Part shown: in pieces, positions 63,001-64,000 of the stretch | Numbering within the stretch: the stretch's first letter is position 1 | Layout: each line of letters opens with the position of its first letter | Source: Hippopus hippopus | Taxonomy: Eukaryota; Mollusca; Bivalvia; Cardiida; Cardiidae | Assembly (NCBI GenBank): GCA_946811185.2 | Contig: OX328100.1 | Span: forward strand, 18,712,999 to 18,776,998 | DNA length: 64,000 bases | Reading direction: 5' to 3' | Position numbers and translations under genes: made by a program | Notes under the pieces: generated by a model | Told to the model about the DNA's origin: nothing | What the model saw: only the letters and a program-made list of their open reading frames with translations | The model's database searches: none

Positions 63001-63991
63001 ATACTGCTTCCCAACATTTTCCCCTTTTCATATAATATTTCTTAACTCATTACCACACAATAAAGTTTATGACTTGTCCAAATTGAAAGGATTTGCAGAT
63101 GACAAATTAAATGTAACTCAGTATGTGAAATTTGTCTTTTAACTCTTTACCAAACGACAAAATTTTAGACAAGTCCAAATTGGAAGCATTTGCAGACGAC
63201 CAAACTAATGTGACTCAAAAATTGAAATTTGTGTTGGGAAGGGTAGAAAACATTGTGGGAAAAGGAGAAAATGCTGGTTACCAGCATTTTCTTCTTTTCC
63301 CACAATGTTTTCAGAAGCTTCTTTCTCAGGGTCGTGAAAACCCGGGATTGTTTGGTAAAGGGTGAAAGAGTAGAAAACATTTTGGGAAGAGGAGTAAATG
63401 CAGTAAATGTTGGTTAACAGCACAATTTTTTCAAATGTCTTCTGTCTCAGCATCGTTAAAGGCCGGGATGGTGTGTTAAAGGGTTATCAGTCTTCCTCAG
63501 GGTCATTTGAACTCGTAATCAGTTCAAATAGGAGTAAACCTTTCACAAAAGACAAATTTTAGACTCTTTCAAAACTGAGAGCATCCACAGACAATGAATT
63601 CAGAATTAGTACAAAAATTAATGAGCTTTAGGTCTCTAATCCTAAGTAGAAAACTCTGTGAAAAGAGGAGAAAATGCTGGTTACTAGCATTTTCTCCTTT
63701 TCTTCCAAATGTTTTCTAAAGCCTTTTTTCCCAAGGTCGTGAAAAACAAGGGATTGTTTGGTAAAGGGTTTTAAAGTAATGTGGGATATTTCCATTTTTC
63801 AGATGGTTCATCAATTACCTACTCTTATATTCTCACTGCCGTTTCGGTCCAAGATGCGGGAACTTCAGACATAATAGAGCTTCGACTAAGGCCAAGCAAT
63901 TTTGACAGATCAGTTAAATACATTGATGTCAGAGTCAATAAGAAACTAGCCACGTTCAATGAAGACTCAATGAGATGGCAAGACTTTAAAG
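25992..63991 (+). CDS. NIDO-IPT-AMOP-VWD cell-surface/secreted protein (Mesh/SUSD2/MUC4-like), 3' incomplete
   Basis: Fourteen exons join with matching phases into 786 residues that continue past the right edge. The order is: signal peptide (1-25); a short acidic/polar stretch; NIDO (about 98-285, exons 4-6, with VNTFQLLLLSDGTLSFAIFN and AGFNGGNGIGFY); IPT/TIG-like Ig fold (about 297-373, with GGKVIDISGPCF); linker (374-488) with WDPALL and VDITLYGY; AMOP (about 500-675, cysteine-rich, GAGNQCCYNQ and YYCCLWTGYGSCDYY); start of VWD (677 on, GDYNLLMAANTTIQGRF). This order is typical of Mesh (insect septate junctions), SUSD2 and MUC4 relatives, which act at the cell surface in adhesion. Expected next are the rest of VWD, sushi or EGF modules and a transmembrane helix; none is visible here. 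Introns are repeat-filled; intron 1 is 13.2 kb. The exact orthologue is not resolved; mollusc genomes often carry many 'mucin-like' paralogues. Confidence 0.88.
26508..26698. repeat. 191-base palindromic MITE (family D)
   Basis: It has inverted ends (GGGCTCCAGATAAGAGG and its complement) and a central stem on ATTAGAATCGTCTC. A second copy lies at 44245-44436. Confidence 0.75.
26998..27243. repeat. Family-A MITE
   Basis: It runs from GCCCTTTACCAAACAATCCC to CGTTTGGTAAAGACTTAA, with centre GTGCTGGCCCAGTCCAGCA, where a few extra bases break the usual palindrome centre. An A-run lies at 27140-27153. Confidence 0.7.
27350..27740. repeat. Three short CAGTCTGATCTT palindromic repeats
   Basis: Copies near 27365-27425, 27485-27535 and 27660-27725 share the frame TAGATCAA..CAGACTG and the inverted CAGTCTGATCTTGATC. 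They form part of the most widely scattered short repeat in the window. Confidence 0.55.
27931..28467. mobile_element. 537-base element nested in the left arm
   Basis: The termini TTTAAAGGTGG and CCACCTTTAAA are inverted, and the weakly matching TTCAGATTTT-type sequence follows inside. It separates sequence that is contiguous on the opposite arm of the host element (compare 28930-28950), which proves the insertion. Confidence 0.6.
28606..28845 (+). pseudogene. C-terminal remnant of a Tc1-like transposase
   Basis: The frame reads WPARSPDLNPIEHAWDILGR, the third catalytic (E) block of Tc1-like DDE transposases. An in-frame TAG at 28747-28749 is followed by DIPQQQLDGLI and ends GANGGHTVY with TGA at 28843. 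The first two aspartates are missing. The preceding residues (ASISTNTSLNSSGQ) come from an inverted copy of the same 3' end and are not transposase sequence. Confidence 0.75.
29290..29490. repeat. Family-B dispersed repeat, partial
   Basis: It contains GCTTGATGCATCTGCAAAAA, the stem GCGCAGGCTGACCTGGG and a repeated half (GTATCGACTCAGATCAGAC). Confidence 0.55.
30300..30538. repeat. Family-A MITE, diverged
   Basis: It has the stem GGAGAATATGCTGGTAACC and terminal GTCGTTTGGTGAAGAGTC. A short palindromic CAGATTGCAC..TCTGATCTTG repeat lies just upstream at 30135-30200. Confidence 0.65.
30607..32137 (+). mobile_element. Nearly intact Tc1-like transposon with perfect 38-base ends
   Basis: The terminal inverted repeats 30607-30644 and 32100-32137 are identical over all 38 bases (outer end CTGAACCAAAAAAGAAAC). 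TA dinucleotides at 30605-30606 and 32138-32139 are the target duplication. Length is 1,531 bases with one transposase gene. Identical ends mean recent insertion. The element sits in intron 1 of the NIDO-AMOP-VWD gene in the same orientation. Confidence 0.93.
30915..31939 (+). pseudogene. Tc1-like DD35E transposase, frameshifted near the 3' end
   Basis: ATG at 30915 begins MPRIPQNLREHAIGMLNAGM, a helix-turn-helix start, followed by the GRPR linker (RPRSGRPRV) and a second DNA-binding half. Catalytic residues are D151 (FSDESRF), D242 (QHDNATSHTA) and E278 (SPDLNPIEHLWD). There are 35 residues between the second D and E, where classical Tc1 has 34; the extra residue lies in the AFINDW segment. 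The frame stops at 31829 after 304 codons because one base appears lost near 31826; the normal tail (IQERNNIPQAEI to HTRY) continues in another frame to TAA at 31939. Start at 30915 and not the in-frame ATG at 30792, since upstream sequence is Lys/Phe-rich and not conserved. All three catalytic residues precede the lesion, so residual activity cannot be excluded. Confidence 0.88.
32140..33120. other. Intron sequence without recognised features
   Basis: It has an A-run at 32585-32604 followed by CTCTGGCGCGAA, and a short palindromic repeat at about 33040-33100. No gene was seen. Confidence 0.35.
33126..33560. repeat. Two family-A MITE fragments
   Basis: 33126-33290 is a left end and right end without the stem; 33395-33560 carries a stem (TTGGAAAAGGAGAAAAATG) and the right end. 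Confidence 0.6.
33945..35095. repeat. Degenerate tandem array, unit about 85-115 bases
   Basis: About eleven units each contain TTTCATTGGC(A/G)CAC, a GGTAAATGCTTAG segment, CATACTCATTGTAAAATGT and a T-run. Unit length varies with the T- and C-runs (for example 34727-34739). No ORF. It lies in intron 1. Confidence 0.7.
35285..35512. repeat. Family-A MITE, reverse orientation
   Basis: It runs from GGCAAACGACAAAACTTACG to GATTGTTTGGTAAAGGG, with stem GGAGAAAATGCTGGTTACC. The central base is T, as usual for this orientation. Confidence 0.8.
35664..35990 (-). pseudogene. C-terminal relic of a mariner-type transposase
   Basis: On the minus strand one frame reads HPPNSPDFAPPDFHLFPELK (about 35905-35845), matching the SPDLAPSD-type block that holds the third catalytic D of mariner (DD34D) transposases. 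Following sequence decays with stops but keeps the KCI-like and GDYVEK-like end near 35690. Sequence up to about 36310 may also belong to it. No inverted ends were identified. Confidence 0.65.
36311..37276. other. Intron sequence with a large microsatellite
   Basis: (CA)n-(TA)n-(TG)n at 36451-36536 forms a self-complementary tract. A C-run and T-run lie at 36773-36793. A short palindromic repeat lies near 36945-37015. No gene. Confidence 0.5.
37277..37535. repeat. Family-C palindromic MITE
   Basis: It has ends GCCTGCAACATGCGCAAAAG and CTGTTGCAGGC, with internal stem CGTCTCGGATCAGCCTGGGC and partner. It is a second copy of the 23108-23368 element. Confidence 0.75.
38002..38623. mobile_element. 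Fold-back element filled with 21 palindromic GTGCGCAC units
   Basis: Inverted ends of about 40 bases (TACGGTGGCACAAAAGTGAC outermost) are flanked by CATTTT on both sides (37996-38001 and 38624-38629). Inside the left end are about 8, and inside the right end about 13, units of 20-22 bases with the alternating core TACGTGCGCACGTA, separated by TTAGCTA-type spacers. A unique centre (38208-38305) is itself bounded by CCAATCAG and CTGATTGG in inverted orientation. No coding capacity. Confidence 0.88.
38845..39185. repeat. Three short palindromic CAGTCTGATCTT-type repeats
   Basis: Copies near 38848-38890, 38985-39030 and 39125-39190 keep the TCAGACT/AGTCTGATC inverted core. They lie just upstream of exon 2. 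Confidence 0.5.
39270..39293 (+). CDS. Exon 2: 24-base micro-exon
   Basis: Acceptor TTCTTGATTTTAG and donor GAAG|GTATCA bracket 24 bases coding D-T-P-A-K-H-L-E in phase 1 to phase 1. Skipping it would keep the frame, so it may be an alternative cassette. It is short and has no domain signature, hence moderate confidence. Confidence 0.5.
39308..40782. mobile_element. 1.48-kb fold-back element of AACTACG-type repeats with two nested MITEs
   Basis: The ends AGCCATGGTCACA and TGTGACCATGGCT are inverted and flanked by TTA (39305-39307 and 40783-40785). Both arms consist of degenerate short repeats of AACTACG/CGTAGTT with interspersed GGTCAACTACG. The centre has family-A MITEs at about 39783-39996 and 40073-40282. 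It begins 14 bases after exon 2. Confidence 0.75.
41149..41273 (+). CDS. Exon 3: segment before NIDO
   Basis: Acceptor TTCTTTTTCAG, donor TAT|GTAAGT. It codes DGAPFYTFNGTQNKILFTER onward to EGNNYKQFY. It enters in phase 1 and leaves in phase 0. Confidence 0.8.
41274..42993. other. Intron 3, left part, with a long CA microsatellite
   Basis: (TA)n-(CA)n runs over 41952-42041. No other element was recognised; short ORFs are not protein-like. Confidence 0.5.
42994..43445. repeat. Family-A MITE followed by a family-B repeat
   Basis: 42994-43222 is a well-preserved reverse-orientation MITE (stem GGAGAAGATGCTGGTTACC). 43223-43440 carries GCACAGGCTGACATGGGTC and AAAAGCATGGCTCAA of family B. It ends 59 bases before exon 4. 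Confidence 0.7.
43504..43869 (+). CDS. Exon 4: first half of the NIDO domain
   Basis: 122 codons, phase 0 to 0, between CACCCAG and CCA|GTAAGT. It shows the NIDO opening ISNDGYITF, the FVDIPFIAPYYF block, GYIGLVHYQE, and WGMVVSWENV close to the end. The exon ends in NPCP, directly continued by VNTFQ of exon 5. Confidence 0.9.
43915..44545. repeat. Trinucleotide tract (ATT, then AGT/AGC types) interrupted by a MITE
   Basis: 43915-44244 and 44437-44545 are one low-complexity tract of ATT/ATC then GTA/GCA triplets. The long Ser/Asn, Leu or Thr ORFs on both strands are translations of it and not genes. The family-D MITE at 44245-44436 splits it. Confidence 0.85.
44245..44436. repeat. 192-base palindromic MITE (family D) inside a GTA tract
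   Basis: The ends CAGAGCTCCAGATAGAGGG and its complement are inverted; the central stem ATTAGAATCGTCTCATCGA folds on itself. Flanks are GTA-type repeats on both sides, so the exact target duplication is ambiguous. Confidence 0.8.
44606..44866. repeat. Family-C palindromic MITE
   Basis: It is the third copy, with ends GGCTTGCAACATGCGAAAAG and GCATGTTGCAAGCC. Confidence 0.75.
44955..45148. repeat. Family-A MITE
   Basis: The stem is GGAGAAAATGCTGGTAACC. The left end is damaged and the right end reads TTTGGCAAAGAG. The element at 45150 abuts it. Confidence 0.65.
45150..45373. repeat. 224-base PIF/Harbinger-like MITE
   Basis: The perfect inverted ends are GGCCTAAAAAAAAATATCTG and its complement, reaching about 28 bases. 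TTG stands on both sides (45147-45149 and 45374-45376) as a 3-base duplication. GGC-type termini with a 3-base duplication fit the PIF/Harbinger group. Confidence 0.8.
45533..45753. repeat. Family-A MITE 27 bases before exon 5
   Basis: Reverse orientation, with stem GGAGAAAATGCTGGTTACC nearly perfect, ending GTGGTAAAGGGTTAA at 45753. Exon 5 begins at 45780, so its acceptor tract (TTTCTTATTTTTTTC) abuts the MITE end. Confidence 0.8.
45780..45878 (+). CDS. Exon 5: NIDO core strand
   Basis: Phase 0 to 0, acceptor TATTGACAG, donor CAG|GTAGGT. It codes VNTFQLLLLSDGTLSFAIFN and on to VERYHQ, the most diagnostic NIDO stretch. Confidence 0.9.
46205..46360. repeat. Possible SINE relic
   Basis: GGTAGTGTGTCAGCCTCTG resembles a tRNA-type A box and GGGATTAGAATCTC a decayed B box. 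Support is weak. Confidence 0.25.
46376..46606. repeat. Family-A MITE
   Basis: It has a stem around GGAGAAAATGCTGGTAACC and ends ACTGTTTGGTAAAAGG. It lies about 80 bases before exon 6. Confidence 0.75.
46689..46857 (+). CDS. Exon 6: end of NIDO
   Basis: Acceptor TTTTTTCAG, donor GACA|GTATGT. It codes AGFNGGNGIGFYSVLGPS, GRYVFDITSG and GGCNRDNTD, matching the closing GFN.G and GGC motifs of NIDO. Phase 0 to 1. Confidence 0.9.
46900..47272. repeat. Family-A MITE in two diverged pieces
   Basis: 46900-47075 carries one end and a damaged stem (GGGAAAAGGAAAAAATTCTG), ending GGTAAAGGGTTA. 47155-47272 begins in the opposite stem (CAGTATTTTCTCCTTTCCC) and runs to the other end. Confidence 0.55.
47392..47495 (+). 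CDS. Exon 7: start of the IPT/TIG-like domain
   Basis: Acceptor ATACATTTCAG, donor GAT|GTGAGT, phase 1 to 0. It codes RLSVFPKYAGMFGGKVIDIS then GPCF and PRCRF, the glycine and GPCF pattern at the start of IPT domains in this family. Confidence 0.85.
47628..48737. repeat. 35-base satellite array, about 31 units
   Basis: The unit is of the form TTTCCCATTCTCATTACATA followed by CTGTTGACCTAACTC. Homogeneity is highest in the second half (about 48180-48720). The array starts 132 bases after exon 7 and resumes at 51120-51166 beyond an inserted element. Confidence 0.92.
48738..51119. mobile_element. 2.38-kb element inserted in the satellite, TTTT duplication
   Basis: Perfect inverted ends of 27 bases (GACTCATTCTCACAAAACAT outermost) are bracketed by TTTT (48734-48737 and 51120-51123). 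The satellite reads continuously across the joint if the element is removed. Inside, AATCAACGAG(A/T)C-type motifs recur at about 49098, 49119, 49309, 49486 and 49500, which may be transposase-binding sub-terminal repeats. No transposase ORF, so it is non-autonomous. A family-B repeat lies inside at 49676-49925. The superfamily is not recognised. Confidence 0.85.
49676..49925. repeat. Family-B dispersed repeat
   Basis: It runs from CATGCTCTGTGAAAAGGGG to GCGAAACATGGCTCATTT, with the stem region CTGCGCAGCTGGCACAGGCT. It is nested in the 2.38-kb element. Confidence 0.65.
51120..51166. repeat. Right-hand remainder of the 35-base satellite
   Basis: It reads TTTTCCATTCTCATTACATA, then CTGTTGAC and a final CCTTTCCCATTCT, continuing the array left at 48737. 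Confidence 0.9.
51397..51600. repeat. Family-A MITE, diverged
   Basis: Reverse orientation. The stem is damaged (GTGGAAAAAGAAAAAAAAAT) and lies 60 bases before exon 8. Confidence 0.6.
51659..51815 (+). CDS. Exon 8: rest of the IPT/TIG-like domain
   Basis: Acceptor CATGTATTTCAG, donor ATAG|GTAGAA, phase 0 to 1. It codes FNGTVVSVTQTKMRCVVP and VVLSVSVDGGNTY to PFTI, with the conserved MRCVVP and final strands of the Ig fold. Confidence 0.88.
51930..52742. repeat. Family-B, family-A and family-B repeats in series
   Basis: 51930-52162 is an inverted family-B copy (GCTCTGGCAAGAGGGGG start). 52190-52397 is a family-A MITE (stem GCTGGTAACTAGCATTTTTC). 52481-52742 is a forward family-B copy (GAGCATGGCTCATTT end) stopping 30 bases before exon 9. 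Confidence 0.65.
52773..52951 (+). CDS. Exon 9: linker between IPT and AMOP
   Basis: Acceptor CACTACTTTCCAG, donor CAG|GTAAAT, phase 1 to 0. It codes a Ser/Thr-rich start, then MTLSWDPALLANTSHVVDIT and LYGYREASGQ, a segment seen in this position in Mesh/SUSD2-type proteins. Confidence 0.85.
53105..53250. repeat. Family-A MITE truncated at the palindrome centre
   Basis: It starts TTAACTCTTTACCAAATGAC and stops at GGAGAAAATGCTGGTT, exactly where the second stem arm should begin. The other half is absent. Confidence 0.7.
53251..54361. other. Intron 9 sequence
   Basis: It has one short palindromic repeat (about 53490-53535). No other element or gene was recognised. Confidence 0.4.
54371..54666 (+). 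repeat. Full-length tRNA-derived SINE with a conserved central domain
   Basis: The tRNA-like head has A box TAGCTCAGTTGG (54385) and B box GGTTCAATTCC (54429). The body segment TTTCAGATGAGACGTTAAAC, then AAGGTCCCGTGTG and CACGTTAAAGAACC (54474-54540), is the deeply conserved SINE central domain reported from many metazoans (Nin-DC-like). The tail is ATTCAATCAATCAA. AAATATCCT flanks both sides (54362-54370 and 54667-54675). The head has acceptor-stem mismatches and is not a functional tRNA gene. Confidence 0.88.
54784..54950 (+). CDS. Exon 10: linker, second part
   Basis: Acceptor TTTTAAATACAG, donor CAA|GTAAGT, phase 0 to 2. It codes SMYIMLKKLGTGINGNLGTY, a CxxxxC pair (CSGQTC) and YEVGLLEVRLQDG. 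Confidence 0.85.
55127..55303. repeat. Family-A MITE
   Basis: Reverse orientation, with stem GAAGAAAGTGCTGGTTACC. The right end is cut by the next element. Confidence 0.65.
55306..56345. mobile_element. Element with a CGGT tract and six tandem units of about 157 bases
   Basis: The left end is ATGCCCGTGGGGGTATATTG, then (GGTC)n-like sequence (55336-55400). Tandem units start near 55408, 55566, 55723, 55881, 56037 and 56197 with CTTGTCCGGATGATAACTAG. Every unit contains TCAAGGTCA, and five contain the palindrome GGTCACAGTGACC. The architecture (short GC-rich end, tandem core) parallels the element at 15060-16484. The right end is not clear. ORFs here are repeat translations. Confidence 0.75.
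56350..57017. other. Intron 10 sequence with a MITE fragment
   Basis: A terminal MITE piece (GGGATTGTGTGGTAAAGGG) lies at 56765-56795. Nothing else was recognised. Confidence 0.35.
57018..57215. repeat. Short element: TACGCCC end, GTCT tract, one core unit
   Basis: TATACGCCCAAAGGGTACT, a (GTCT)n tract (57058-57093), then a single unit with GTGTGCGCAACTCCTCCC. It follows the plan of the two tandem-core elements in a minimal, one-unit form. Confidence 0.5.
57457..57684. repeat. Family-A MITE
   Basis: Reverse orientation, near-perfect stem with centre GCTGGTTCCCAGC, ending GTGTGGTAAAGAGTTAA. Confidence 0.8.
57885..57935 (-). repeat. Reverse-oriented tRNA-like B-box sequence
   Basis: The minus strand reads GGTTCGAATCCCC, a perfect B box, within a tRNA-like 3' half. 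No good A box was found. It ends 36 bases before exon 11. Confidence 0.4.
57971..58264 (+). CDS. Exon 11: first half of AMOP region
   Basis: Acceptor TTTCTTTCAG, phase 2 in and 2 out. Donor GT|GTATGT is chosen because it gives the intact Val-Gly-Gly junction with exon 12; other GTs nearby break the frame. It codes WYNRDKQDMSW, LLSCPCSLSQALADFGRWQP, CNLMNAANPGNCFYHRGA and VHCVRAVQPT, a cysteine pattern typical of AMOP. Confidence 0.88.
58724..58948. repeat. Family-A MITE, diverged
   Basis: It runs from TTAACTCTTTATCACATGAT to TTGTGTAGTAAAGGTTAA. The stem has several mismatches. Confidence 0.65.
58973..59163. repeat. 191-base hairpin element
   Basis: GTGATTCACTACCCATATTA, then CCATGCCCCATACACATG, pairs with the right half. 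Termini are ATATTGTAA and TTACAATAT. It lies 81 bases before exon 12. Confidence 0.75.
59245..59513 (+). CDS. Exon 12: second half of AMOP
   Basis: Acceptor TTGTTTTCAG, donor CTGG|GTATGA, phase 2 to 1. It codes GGAGNQCCYNQAYTLVYA, HDWGAAPYVMPGYVPSL and YYCCLWTGYGSCDYYMDLRP, closing with CIAYVPP. The conserved paired cysteines of AMOP are present. Confidence 0.9.
59575..59860. repeat. Two tandem copies of a 142-base repeat
   Basis: GAATTCAAAATC begins both copies (59575 and 59717). Each contains GGGGAAATATAATCTCCTTA and the palindrome AGACTGCAC...GTGCAGTCT. The two differ at few positions. The palindromic half is the same short repeat that is scattered through the window. Confidence 0.85.
60030..60813. 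repeat. Three family-A MITEs
   Basis: 60030-60165 is truncated after the first stem arm; 60340-60510 is diverged; 60588-60813 is close to consensus, with stem arms CATTGTGGGAAAAGGAG perfectly paired around GGTAACC. A short palindromic repeat is at 60905-60960. Confidence 0.8.
61028..61168 (+). CDS. Exon 13: start of the VWD domain
   Basis: Acceptor AACTTTCAG, donor ACAG|GTTTGC, phase 1 to 1. It codes ASVFGQGHVMSFGG, then GDYNLLMAANTTIQGRF. The exon could be read through into a MITE at 61197 for 28 codons; splicing at 61168 is preferred because exon 14 continues the VWD pattern in phase. Confidence 0.85.
61197..61663. repeat. Two family-A MITEs directly after exon 13
   Basis: 61197-61427 (forward) starts 29 bases after the exon 13 donor. 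61433-61663 is reversed and diverged, ending GGATTGTGTGGTAAAGGG. Confidence 0.75.
61778..62037. repeat. Family-B dispersed repeat
   Basis: It runs from GGCATGCACTGTGAAAAGG to CCAGAGCGCTGCCCAT. Confidence 0.6.
62072..62160 (+). pseudogene. Decayed partial copy of exon 14 (VWD)
   Basis: CATCAATTAC, then CCATTTTGGTCCAACATACA and GACATAATAGAATACGAC follow the same order as exon 14 (63814 onward: CATCAATTAC, GCCGTTTCGGTCCAAGATG, GACATAATAGAGCTTCGAC). Identity is clearly above chance over about 80 bases, but the intervening segment differs and the frame is disturbed; no acceptor or donor frames it. It is most simply an old tandem duplication of the exon. Confidence 0.65.
62161..62885. other. Intron 13 sequence
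   Basis: A small inverted repeat (CACGCACTAATTACTTAGG and partner) lies near 62316-62348. No gene was recognised; the 87-codon ORF at 62407 is Ile/Lys/Asn-rich and not protein-like. Confidence 0.35.
62886..63772. repeat. Chain of five family-A MITEs before exon 14
   Basis: Copies and fragments: 62886-63040 (decayed), 63041-63140 (end only), 63140-63366 (near consensus, stem centred on GGTTACC), 63366-63489 (stem lost) and 63536-63772. All are in reverse orientation. Exon 14 starts 30 bases later. Confidence 0.8.
63803..63991 (+). CDS. Exon 14: VWD domain, continued
   Basis: Acceptor ATTTTTCAG, donor AAAG|GTAAAT at the very edge of the window, phase 1 to 1. It codes SYILTAVSVQDAGTSDIIEL, LRPSN and KYIDVRVNKKL. 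The coding sequence continues outside the window. A degraded copy of this exon lies at about 62072-62160. Confidence 0.88.
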
Positions 63992-64000
63992 GTAAATATC

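Overview
This is a stretch of AT-rich animal nuclear DNA dominated by transposable elements. It carries most of one large multi-exon plus-strand gene and the last two exons of an unidentified minus-strand gene. Elements with a core of roughly 160-base tandem units (the Pearl type described in bivalves), very dense palindromic MITEs, SINEs and kilobase introns point to a bivalve mollusc. Placing it near dreissenid-like heterodonts is only an impression and cannot be proved from the window.

Layout. 1-9.7 kb: the end of a minus-strand gene (exons 9564-9681 and 921-997) with an 8.6-kb intron that holds a cluster of decayed MITEs, a candidate 4.3-kb hAT-like element and, inside it, a 1,080-base element with about 320-base inverted arms. 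9.9-16.8 kb: tandem MITEs, two hairpin elements, a 2.27-kb element inserted into a MITE, and a Pearl-like element. 17.0-21.2 kb: a Polinton/Maverick relic with an intact small ORF and a protein-primed family-B DNA polymerase broken by two frameshifts and one stop. 21.2-25.9 kb: repeats and unassigned sequence.

25.99-63.99 kb: a gene of at least 14 exons running off the right edge. All exon joins keep phase. The first 786 residues read signal peptide, NIDO, IPT/TIG-like, a linker, AMOP and the start of a VWD domain, the architecture of the Mesh/SUSD2/MUC4 group of secreted or cell-surface adhesion proteins. Its introns hold a nearly intact Tc1-like element (30607-32137, catalytic spacing DD35E, identical 38-base ends, one 3' frameshift), a fold-back Tc1/mariner derivative, a mariner relic, two fold-back elements filled with short repeats (38002-38623 and 39308-40782), a 35-base satellite split by a 2.38-kb element with intact ends, a full-length SINE with a 9-base target duplication, and tandem units with oestrogen-response-element-like palindromes.

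One MITE family of about 225 bases, with a near-perfect central palindrome of about 60 bases, occurs roughly forty times by eye, on both strands, often in chains and often close to exons. It is the main structural theme of the window. All boundaries were read by eye; family names rest on termini and motifs, not on a database search.
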